Below are positions 1 to 12,000 of a stretch of DNA of 64,000 bases, piece by piece; position 1 is the first letter of the stretch; each line of letters begins with the position of its first letter. A program made the translations under genes and the position numbers. Where the stretch lies: the NCBI GenBank assembly GCA_025024175.1, contig QCXZ01000064.1, positions 54,023,325 through 54,087,324 on the forward strand, read 5' to 3'. The notes under the pieces are model-generated. The model was given only the letters and a program-made list of their open reading frames with translations. It searched no databases and was not told the DNA's origin. This DNA is from Rhyzopertha dominica. Its lineage: Eukaryota; Arthropoda; Insecta; Coleoptera; Bostrichidae.

Positions 1-2819
1 TTTTTTTTAAATCTCCGAAATTTCAAAAAAGTTTAATTTTGATAATTGGTTGCAAAACTGTAAGATTTTTATTGTATCCAAACTGGTAGAGTGCTTATTA
101 ATGCTTAAAAGAGAAATTTGTCTTAACTACATCGGTGATTGTCCCACATAAATTGCAGTGCAATAATTGCAAGAAAAACTAAACACCTGAATAATTTAAG
201 GGTTGAATTTTATCTTTATTAAGGACTAACTGAGATCCTAAACTAACTACGGTTGAAAAAGGAATGTGAATTCCACGAGACAAAAATAACTCGGAAATAT
301 TTAGTGAATGCCAGAGGTATTAAAAAAAGGTAGTTAAACAAGTCAAGTAACAAATGTAGGAAAGAGATGCTGTTGTTTATCTCTTTTTCGTGACTTATGG
401 ATGCAAATGAATTAACAAAAAAAAGAAAGTTAATGAGATCTACTTGTTTTCCTTTAAAAAGGCACAAAATATCATCTGCGTGACGAAACCAAAAATTAAC
501 GTTCTTCATAAGAAGTTCAAACAAAAGAGGGGTAGGCGAAGAACGCGGGAGATTGTACACAATTTTGATGATTAAAGGAAAAGAAATTTTGGTTTAAGAC
601 ATATTAAGTTTTTTTTATGAAGTAGAGCTAAATTTGTATTAAAAAGTAGATCACTTCAAATATTGATACACTCTTTAAGAGGAATAAAAGGAAATCATGA
701 ATTGTTTACGTTAAAAAAAGAGAGACGAGAAATGATTTTATTAGTCAAATCCAAACTATTTTTGATAGCAAAAGAAATATAAAAACGTCAGGGAAAACTA
801 CATTTAACCACTTTGATAATTTGTGACAAGGGAAATTTAAGTATTAGATCAGTCGTTTCATAAGACTGCAATCTCAACGAAAACTATTCATCCTGTAGAA
901 TACAAACTAAACATATCTATAAAACCTCAAAATTATGCTTACTCTATTTTGCTACTAATTTTGGTAAACCTGGTTCAGTGGCATTGGTTAAGTATGTGGA
1001 AGATTTCCTGATGTGCTTTCCATTATTATGCATTATTAAACATGTTTCGTTCGTTTTGTAAAAGTAGCAATAATGTTTTTATACCTGTTTCTAATTTATG
1101 CGGTTTGGTTATATTAATGGATATCGTCGTACAGTTTTATTGTACTACTGGAATTAAGTTTACTCATTTCTTTAGTTTTATTGTTAAGTCTCCTACCACG
1201 TTTATCAAAATATATGAAATATTCTAGTGGTAAACACATAATTCTGAACAGCATGTTCAAAAATATATTCTTAGCTACATTAGTAAAAGACCTAAATACT
1301 GGAATCCACATATTTGTCGTTATCCCAATTTCCAACATTATTAGAAATACTTCAATTACTTTAATCTTTTTGTCCTAGCTTTAACAGATGTCTTAAGGAC
1401 AAGGTAAGTTATAACAGATTTGCCATTAGTTGTAATTGGCTCGAGCACTAACATACTTTTAATTGGAAGATATGATATGTTATTAGCGTTTAATTATGAT
1501 TAGTAAACGATATAAATCCTCACAGCCTTGAGCGTTCACTACAACCTGTTACAATACACATAGCCATTTATAACGGATCTAAAATATGTTATTAATAGTT
1601 TTAGAATATTTCAATTAACATTTACATCTAATCACAAGTGAACAAATCTTCAAACATAAGTTGCATATTGAACAGATAAATCAGCCCTACCTAACCAGCA
1701 AAGAAATTTTAGAATAAATTTATTAGATGTTAACAAATACAAAGTTTTGGAACTCACTTGCAAAGAAAGTTGAAACGCATTTTTTTATCCATGCAAGCCA
1801 TGCCATGACAATATTTTTTTTTTATCAATATCAGTATACGATAAGATAAGACATATAAAATTCACAAATTAGATTTTCACCTTTGCGCAAGACCCTTCTT
1901 TGTATTCGTCTCTACTTTATAAGAACGTTCCTAGAATTGCTAAAAGTAACTTTAAACAGAAACTCCACTTGTCAATACCCACTCTTCAAATCAAGAGTAA
2001 AAATCATCTGGTTTCAACGAGGGTATCCAGTCGATCCTTTCTTTTACTCACGAGTATAATAAGGAGAAGACCACAGACCCGAAGAGAGTTCGATAACTCT
2101 TTGCCCCTCCCACGTTTTTGATTCACAAAAGTACGCACTGTTTTCACTTACATATAGCATGTTTCCAACAACCCATTGTGATCAAATTATCAATGCTACG
2201 TTAATTTCATAAAAAGTTCACTTATGCTGTTGCTTTTTGCTTTTACGTTCCTCATCTCCGCCGCGTTGAACCGCTCGTCGCTGTACACAAATTCCATAAC
2301 AATGAACATGCCTTCAGAAGTCATAACTCATAAGTATTTCACTTTTTCTTGGCGTATTTTAATTCGATTGCCACAAAATGAANGCAAACAACAAACTGAT
2401 AAATTNACGGCCTGAGGCTGACGAGTGACGCGCTGACCCNANATGTAAACAAGCGGCCATTTACAAGACACTTGACGTCACGACCAATATGTTCGCGTTT
2501 TGGCGGTCCCTTTAAATATTCACATTTTTAGTATTAAAAATACACCTTACGATCCATTTTTTCGAATTTATAAGCTGTCACAGCTGTTTTGTGGATTAGA
2601 TACTACCTATTAAAGTGCAATTTAATAAAATATGAATACATGGCAAATACCCAATTAACACCTTGCAGTATAACTGCAGATAATTTATTAAATAATATTA
2701 TATGTCCAATAAGAACTAAATATAAAGCAAAATAATACCGTTCTGTTGTATTTTTTTCATGCAGACATTTTAGTAATGTGCTTATATACAACTAAACTAT
2801 GTGCACTCATTTGTTTTAG
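1..2819 (+). other. Nox5 intron or 5' flank (gene-less stretch)
   Basis: No host exon is recognisable here. The stretch ends at a splice acceptor (TTGTTTTAG, 2811-2819) before the first recognisable Nox5 exon, so at least the right part is intron. A Penelope-like reverse transcriptase fragment lies at 243-560 on the minus strand. A somewhat GC-richer patch at about 2400-2510 contains the palindrome TGACGTCA (2473-2480), the consensus of a cAMP response element. The EF-hand exons expected upstream in Nox5 were not found, so they are probably outside the window. Confidence 0.6.
243..560 (-). pseudogene. Penelope-like element reverse transcriptase fragment
   Basis: A 105-residue minus-strand frame has the order of the Penelope-type RT catalytic region. 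A degraded SSPTPLLFELLMKN stands where these enzymes have a GSPLSP-like motif. It is followed by FWFRHADDILCLF, which holds the catalytic Asp pair as ADD, and then by a NNSISFLHLLL segment. No complete RT and no GIY-YIG endonuclease domain follows toward position 1, so this is a short decayed fragment. The family call rests on motif order only. A related RT from another retroelement is possible. Confidence 0.5.
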
Positions 2820-3046
2820 CATCGACCGATGGCTAGTCCCCCCGAAGCCAAAGACGAAGAATTCTTCTATCTTAGCTAAGCTGATGTCTTATCGACCATA
2901 CCAGTTAACCAAACCCTATGTTAAGAATAACTACGTATACCTGATATTCCTAGCAGCTTTTACAGCGGTCAATCTTGCCCTATTCATATCGCGGGCTATT
3001 CAATACAGAAAATCAAATACCTACACCATTCTCGCACGTGCGTGTG
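2820..3046 (+). CDS. Nox5: Nox5 exon a: first transmembrane helix
   Basis: The acceptor is TTGTTTTAG and the donor is TGTG/GTAAGT. The exon encodes IDRWLVPPKPK, a basic pre-membrane segment, then a hydrophobic helix (YLIFLAAFTAVNLALFI), and ends at LARACG. It enters with one base completing a codon and leaves in phase 1. A frame opening at 2746 reads straight through the acceptor, but its first 24 residues have no Nox counterpart and are probably intronic. A second AG at 2763-2764 is a less likely alternative start. Confidence 0.85.
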
Positions 3047-6000
3047 GTAAGTATCATTAATTTTTTTCGCCAGTCCATTAAGTCTAATAGAAGCTTTTGT
3101 TACGCTACTATACCTGAAATTACAGTTTGACATCCGCAATAATTGTGTTAGGCATTTTTAACGCGCTTATCTTACAGGGTCTTCGTTTCTGAATTGATAT
3201 TTTTTTGCAGGACAGTGTCTGAATTTTAATTGCATGTTCATCCTGGTGGTGATGCTGAGGCAATGCATAACATTCTTACGAACGCGAGGATTCAGCTCCA
3301 TACTACCGTTAGACCATCACATTTATTTCCACAAGTTGACCGGTGTGTCAATTTTTGTTTACAGCTTCGTTCACACTGTGATGCATTTGCTCAATTTCAG
3401 TAGGTTGCTTGTTAAACATTTTCCATATTCATTATGACTTTACGGATTTTTCAGGTACGGTGGTAGTATATGACCCGGTATTGAATTCTAAAAATTTCAC
3501 CTGCACCCAATGGCTGTTCACGGCTAAACCAGGTTTGTTTGGATTAATCGGAGGCTGGGCAAATCCCACAGGAGTAATACTATTCGTCATCCTTCTGATC
3601 ATGTTTGTATGTTCGCAAGCATTTGTTAGGCGAGGAGGTTGCTTCGAGGTAAGTTATTAGTACTTACTTTTAGCCAAATATGGACTTGGAGATAATTTCC
3701 ATTGAATATTTTATGCGAGTGTGTAAGTGTGACGTCTAAACAAATGCAATTATTTTTATTATTTATTATAACAATCACTAAGCCACCGTTCAACATGCGA
3801 ATTTCTAACTTAATTCCTTTATTCACACACACTTATAATACATTAAATCCAAGCACAAGCAATTCAAAACGCCCCTATTGTAACACTACTAGTCCAGTAA
3901 ACCATTATTCAGAACACTAAACTGCACATTATAACACTTTTAACCCGTTAGTTCGCTTGTTTTTCGCTCGCTTCACTGCCTTTTAAATCCAACTTCCTCG
4001 TGCACTTTTCGTCGCTACAAAGTATGGAACTAGCAGGATATTTCAGGTTCTGTTCGACCGATTTTTCTGAAATTGTGCATGGACCTTTGGGTAATTAAAT
4101 TGCATTTTCTCTATGTCAGCTCTCGTTCCGAGATATGTGCGCAAGTTGCATTTTTTAAATGAGAACAGCGGTTAAAAGGCACAACATGCAAAATGATATT
4201 ACTTCCAGATCCAATATTGTATCGCTAAAAAAAATTCAAAATTTTTTATTAGCTCATTTGCTTTAGAATGGTCAAAAACGCAAAAACACAAAATTTGATC
4301 AAAAACAAATTTCTTGTCTGTGTGTCTGTAGTTTTATTTGTGGACACGATAACTTTCGAAAGACTTAATATATAAACTTGAAATTTGTCAAATGTATAAA
4401 TCTCAATTACCCAAAGCGACCTATTGTTTGTGGTAAGTAGGGTATCGAGAAGGGGGCGAAATTGGGGGTTAACTATCCGTTTTGCAAATTTTTATTTTTT
4501 TTTCGTTTTAGTATAACTGCGAGCATTACTCGTTCTTATAAATTTTCGGTGCAACAAACTGTTTAGTAGTTATTAGCAAAGAAGCGTCACTTAAAGAAAA
4601 TGATTTTTACTAAATATCTCCAAATATATTTAATATATTCAAAAAAGAAGATACCATCCGATAGAAAATACAATTTCTTACTAAAAGTGTCTTAGAAAAT
4701 TTATTCAAAATTTTGACATTTTCGAAATATTTCGAAAAAACCTATTTTGAACCCTGCTCGTACGATTTTTTTAGATTTTTGTATTATATAGAAAATCAAA
4801 TTTCTGATCAGAAAGCACTCTCGTAATTTTTTTGTTAAATTAATAATTTTCGAGTTATTTGAAAAAACCGATTTTAAAAATTTATATATTTTTGCTCATA
4901 TCACGAGGACTGCTTGTCTTAGAAAAAATGTGTAGAGGGAAAAAATGCTCAAAACCTGATTACTAATCGTACAGTATAAGAAATAAAAACGTAAATGTCA
5001 TTTTGACAATTGGATGCGGAAGTATTGATTCAATTTGCAGCGGTTTTTTTCCTAATTTCAAAAATAATTTCAAAAATGTATCACACTTGAACTATTTATT
5101 TCTTCAGAGTTGAAAACAGTGTGATAACAAACTTGGATTTTGCAAAAAACTTCGGGATAAAAACCATATTCGTTAACGCTAAGTAAGAACAAAAACTCCA
5201 GATGTCTCCATTTTCCTCGTGACTGGTGATAATTTTCATTCATTTTGTTATTTGCAAACGCAATGACTTAGTTAACTGAACATGATCGCACCGAAATTTT
5301 TATGATGATTGTTTGTGGAGATAGAAGGCACAGCTATTCGGAAGTAGTTGCACTCTACAATGCAGTTCATGAAGATCGTGAATTAACTGCCAGATCAACA
5401 GTTATTAAAACATTGCAACGTTTTAACGAAACCGGCGGTGTTAAAAATCGTCAAAAACCAGGACGTATAAGGTTGCTACGAGTGAGGAAAGTAGCTTGAA
5501 TGTCCCTTTATATGTGCAAGAGAATCCCCATCACCATGTTAGCAGAAGATCTGTTCAGAAAATTTTGACAAAAAAAAAGATTCCATCCATACAAGATTCA
5601 CTTATTGCAAGAACTCAGCGAAGATGATTTCGATCTTAGGATAGAATTTTGCGAAACTGCTATGAACATGATAGATGAGGATATAAACATTTTAAATTGG
5701 ATTATGTTTTCTGTTGAAGTGACTTTTTGCTTCAATGGTAATGTGAATAGACATAATTGCAGATATTGGTCGGACACAAATCCACAATTGATGGAATAAG
5801 TCCACACACAACACCCTCAGAAAGTAAATGTCTGGTGTGGTATTATTGGTGAGCACAAATTGGGCCTTTGTTCATCGATGGATATTTGAATGCGGTCAAG
5901 TATTTACAGCTCTTGCGCGAACACATTATACCAGAACTTATTCGCATGTTTTCTATCGTGAAAATGCTACGCGTCCTTCTGAACAGATATGGTTTCAGTA

Positions 6001-9000
6001 AGATGGTGCACCGCCCCATTTTGCAGTCAACATTCGTGGATATTTGAATGCGATATTTCCAAACAGATAGATTGATAGACGCGGAGCATGTTCCTCTACT
6101 CTGTTGCCGCTTGATTTTTGCCTGTGGGGGTATCTGAAGAGCGTTATTATGCTGATCGGCCACATAATGCAGAAGNCTTAAACTGACNAATTGGGGCAGA
6201 AATTCAGAACTTTCCTCCAAATATGCTACAAAGNANAATATAAAAGTATTACTTAAGGCTGCATTACTGCCAGGAAGTAAATGTGGAACCTTTTGAGCAT
6301 CATCTGTAATGTAAATCTGAAAAATACAGCATATTTCACGGAATCATGTTTTTCTTTTTTACTTTCAGGGTACCCGATTCGCAATAAATTTACCAAACTA
6401 GACGAGAATTATCACCAGTCAAGAGCTCTCTTTAACTGTATCAAAAATAATGTACTTATAGTGAGCAGTGACTGTCCTATAAGCATAATTTGCCACTTTT
6501 CGTTTTATTTTTGCTTAATAATTTAATTATTGATATTTAGGCTCGCGAATTTTCTGCGCCCCAGTACTTTTTCTTTAATTTTTGATATCTTCCAGTAGTC
6601 TATCCAGCTTGAAGCGTCTTAGATTTTATATATTCACTATTATTCCAAATGGGCGTAAATTTAACTTCGTGTTTTTAATTATAAAGTGCATTTTGAATCA
6701 GCCGGTTGAACAGGCTCGTTAAATATCAAATAAATTCTTAAACTTTCAGCTCTTCTTCCATCTAAATCTGCATATACACCAGATCAGTTTTACTTTTCAG
6801 GTCTTCTACTGGACTCACCTGATGTACGTGCCGTTCTGGTTGCTTCTGATTCTCCACGGGCCGAATTTTTGGAAATGGTTTATCATACCAGGTATTATAT
6901 NCCTGGTGGAGCGTATTCTACGTCTTATCTGGATGAAGTCGGAAAGGGGAAAGACCTACATAAGCTCAGGGTTGCTACTGCCGTCTAAGGTCACACACTT
7001 GGTCATAAAGAGGCCGCTCCACTTCGATTTTCATCCAGGGGACTACGTGTTCGTCAATATACCCGCCATAGCGAAATATGAGTGGCATCCGTTTACAATC
7101 AGCAGTGCACCGGAACAAGAAGGTGACAAATTAGAAATTAACAATAGTTTAGTTAATGGCGGTTTAGTTAGTTCGTTTCGGTTGCATCCCTGATGTAGAT
7201 CTTTAGGTGGCAGTAACAAGTAAACGTTTTATTTTAGTTATTTGTTACTGTTCAGTACTATATGTTATTCATATATAACAGATTCTCTGAAAACTAGAAT
7301 ACGCAATTAATTTAAATGCTTTTTATTTCAGTACAAGTTTTAACGACCCCATGCTGATACTTTAAATATCTTCATATATTGTGCTTTAAAGTAGTGTAGG
7401 TTTTTACAAGAGTCTTAAAGAAGACTCATGAAGTTATAAGATTCCAAACAGTATTTCAAAATAATTTGGCGTCTGAAATAGTTATTAAATTAAGCCAATT
7501 GTAGTCTCTTTGGTACTATTTAAAAATGTCGTGTGTGTCTTTTAATGAAAAACGTTTATAAAGGATTGATAACTTAAAGAAAATACGTACCTAACGGTAA
7601 AATAAATTGTGGGTACATGAGCATATATCAAATGCAGTTCACGCAAACTTAATTTAATTTTTACGTACCAGCTAATCGATCGCCCGAGGTGTTGTTAATT
7701 CATATAAAAAAGGCCTTCTCCCGCCGGCATTATCTTCTTACTTATATAAAAGGAAGCCAGTCAGAAACCAGCAGATTTCGAGCCCGTAGTCGTAGCAACT
7801 GGTGTCTGGAAGTGGATTGCAGATTTCTAGATGTACAGTACTTGAAAGGCTTCAGAAGAGGAGAACCGGGAGGCATAGGAAGGTCTAACACTACAAACAA
7901 TCAGACGGAGCAAAGTCAAGTGAGTTAACTGGGAGTTTGAGTATAGGCCAATGAGAAGAAGCGAATCTAGAAATGAGGTCGAGACTAGTAGAGGTGAAAA
8001 CGGGCCAAGAAGAAATGAGAACATCCCAAGAACGAATGAGTACAGCTCAAGAGGACATAATAACTGCTGTACAAGAACAACTGAATACTGAAATAGACAA
8101 AATTAAATAAAACCAAAGTATAATTCAAGAAATAAGTCGAACATGTCCAAGGGAGGGTCGATAAAATCGGAGAAAGGGTCGATCGAGTCGAAGAAAAGGT
8201 TGAAAACTCCATAATGGAATTGAAAATGGACATGGAAAAAGGATGACCAAAGGATCTACGTTTTCCCCAGAACAACTCCTCTTAATCCACTGTCAGATGG
8301 AATGAACTGGAGAGCTGTTTAAAAGAACGATGGAGCAGTTCCTCTCAAAAGTCTTGGAGCGACATCATAACGATTGGGACCACGGGAGATACACCAGCAA
8401 AGATAGTTTTTGGAAGAGAGCTGCGTCTGCCGAGTGATCTGGAATTTGGGACAATTAGAGTGCCTGAAGAGGAAGCAGGTAACTAAAATATGTGGACAAC
8501 CTTAGAGGGTCACTTCTGGAAACCCACGGATTGGTGCGACAGAAGATCAAGATTGCGAGTGATCGAGCGAAAGCTCGCTATGCAGCAAGGGCCAATGCCA
8601 GAACGTTTAATGAAGGAGATCTGGTGTGGTTCTATAACCCACTGTCACCCTCCCTTGTTCGCGGGAGGGTAAGTCACAATCTTACCTTCGATGGGTGAGC
8701 CGGGCTGAGCTTCAGCGGGCCGTGAGTGAATGCTGATCGGGGCGCCACCCAATTTAAGCTGTTTGGAAAGATTTGGAAACCAAGAAAAAACGGGAGCTGA
8801 TATAGCCGTTTTAATCAGAAAAGTCAAATATTGTTAACACGCGTAATTTATGACCGGGGGTAAAACTTTACTCTCGTTTACATTAAATAATATAATTTTC
8901 CACGAGACAGGTGGCCTTAACAAGATTGACAAAGATAATACACTTAGCTGTTCGCAAGGGGACGAAAGGGGCGATGGAAATCTCAACGTCCTTATCCTGA

Positions 9001-12000
9001 GGGATAGTCCGACGATAGGTGTAGAGATATCCGTAGGGATTCGGCCTTGCAGCGATCTTCCGCCAGGTGGTCGACGTTTGTGGGGGGATTGCGATCGTCT
9101 GCGTCGCCCATTGCTCTTGATAGTGACTCTAAGGCCTTTGCTTGACAGTGCCCTTTAGAAATAGTGGCTGCGCCCTCCGGAATGTTAATTTAAAGGGATA
9201 CTGAGTGAATCACCCGTAAAATGTATCTTTATGAGGTATTCGTGTAACCTTAAGAGAACAGGATATGAATTAGCTTGTGAAGAAAGACCTAGTTATGATG
9301 AAGAGAGTTTCCTGTTCTAAACGGAGAAATCAAGATAGTGTGGTCGCCAGGACGACATAATTTACATGTCTGATGCGTCAGGGGGCCGGCTACAGATTGC
9401 CGACTTCCGGATTGCCGGTAGTTCTCAAAGCGAAGCCGCTAAAATTTGGTTACTTGATGGATAGGAACCATAATAGTGGCCCAGACTACTGGGNATATTT
9501 GACTGTAAGACTGGTTGNCTAACTGGAGCAAAGTTAAAGCTACACCACAAAGGAACAAACGGTTTCCGCCTTATTTGTCGCCAACCTGGGAAAAACCTTA
9601 TAAAATAATAAAAAGGATTAACGACGTAGTCTACAGAATCCAGCCAGCCCCAGATCAAAGATGAAGGTGGTACGTTTAAAGGATGTAAGTGAGTACTACG
9701 GATTGGGACGGTCTGTTTCTAAGGAGGGGGTAGTGTTGCGGAATCCGCGCCATCTATATATCGAAGTTGCAGGGAATGTCGATAATCTCCGGATAATTCT
9801 ATCAATGGAACCTTCGCGAAGTGTCGATAACTTCTGGAAAATGTCGCTTCTGGAATTTTCGATGGGGGTATTAATAGCCCGATGGAGAGAGCGCGGGCAA
9901 TTCTGAATTCGAATAGCGGTTATAAAGCGAACAGAGGCTTAATGAAGCAGTTTTTGCTTTTCGTGCTAGTGTGTGAATTATTAGTATTAAAATAGTAGTG
10001 TTTTAAACTAGTTGTGTTTAGACTTATAACTTTGTAGAGTAAAATAAGGAAGATTTGGTAAGGGGCCAAAAAGTAAGTTGGTTTATTTAGGTTTATTTTA
10101 CCCCAAGGAAGTTCATGTGAACGTATCGTCGATTAGTTACTCGGCAACCTTTTTATAGAAAATATTACTAGGCAACACTTTCCAGCCTAGTACTGAAATG
10201 TGTTATTTCCGTAATCAAATTGATGACTCAAAGTGCAGTAAACAGTATTAAATCTTCCAAAAAGATACGAATTCTTGCTTACTATATTCGACATAGGTTT
10301 ATGTGAACTTTGATTACTTGTAGGTAGCTAAGAAATATGTAAGCATTTCACCCTATGTCTAAAAGTGATTGTGCAACTTATTGTAGTGTAAACCTCTTTC
10401 AGATTATATGTGGCTACACATTCGCGGAGTGGGCCAATGGACAAACCGCCTTTACGAATATTTCGAGAAAGAACAAGAAAAACTTCACAATGGCGAGATT
10501 CCCGCTCAGTCTTGCGCTCGCAAGCGAAGACCATCCAACGGCAGTATCCAAACCAACAACAATCAAAATCCGATAAAGAAACTCCAAGCCACAATAACTA
10601 GAACGTTTTCCAACAGGGAGGCCGACCGCAAACCAGTGCAGTTGGTAGGCTTCAACCAAAACAACCATGCCGATCTCGGAGCAAAAACTTCGGTATCCGA
10701 AAGTGATCTGAATAGCGCAGAAGCTTGCAGCAGTAACAGCACAGGTAAATGAACTTGAGATACTTTGAAACCATGAGATTAAGAGCAGTACAAGCCTTAA
10801 TGTTGAAGTTTCTGTTCAGCAAAAAAATAATGTTTGTTATGCTTCTTATATGCCCAGCAAACTAAATGAAGATCTAAGTAAGCTTTCTAAATATTCGATT
10901 TGTTTTGACTTCTTCGCTGGAGCTTTTTGCTGAACAGGGGTCTTTACTGATATTTTACAGCCTGTGTTTTGTGATAGGTGCTTCTGTAATTTTTAAAGAA
11001 ACGACACAGGTTTAGATTTAGTTGCAGCATAACACTAAGCATATGCGTTTTGGTGTGGGGAGAACGGAACGTGTTCCATGATATTGTACATAGCTTGTTG
11101 GAAACTCCATTTTATCGATTAAGAAAGTTATTCTGGTTGGTTGCCCATTACCTGAAGTTTGCGATATACCAAAAAAAAAGGTCACCTCCGCCACAAAACT
11201 ACAAAACAAATACACATATCAATATGTATAGTATCACTGCTATTAATTCTACTTACCTATTTATTAACTAATGTGCATTTTAAAAATGCGTAGTATTAAG
11301 CATAAAGTCGAAAGACATCTAATTTTTCACAGTTATAGAACCTTATTTAACATCTCTTTTAGGAATAGACTGCGTCTTTTCCAAAAGCTTTAGCAAATAT
11401 TTACGATGCTTCGTTTATTATGATATCACTACTTCCATGGCAAATATATAGCCTAAAATAAATAGCCAAATAAAAAAACTATAGGGTTATTAAATGAAAA
11501 CGTAGCTGGAGTAACAACAACAAGGAACAAAAATAATGAAAACAAACCTACAGTAATTACAATTGCACAAAACATACAAGGATAAATGACTGAATATGAA
11601 TGTTTAAACACATCGCGATTTTGAATTACACTTTTCAACTCCTTTGGAAATGCTGAAATGTGAATGTGAAGGCATTCCCTGTTCTTCAAATCGTCTTTTG
11701 TATTCCTAGGAGTACTGTACACCTTTACGTATCCCCAAGAGAAATTGGTCCAGTTAGTTAAATCGAGAGATAGTGGTGTAACTTTATACGGCCTGTTGGT
11801 TGTCTCCTACAGCTGGTATATTTACCATGGTACTACAGGCTTCATAACTGATAACCTTTCCCAAAATAAAAACTGTATTGCTATCAAGATTTCCTTTGTT
11901 ATAATTTATTACGAGTATCCTATTATTTTTATTACACCAAATCTTATTTTTTTTGTCTGATTTAATAGATATTATCGCGTTGGACCAAAAATGTTTGTTG

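Noticed and set aside
10328..10668. Minus-strand frames of 84-88 residues
   Set aside because: Antisense to Nox5 exon e, with no domain.
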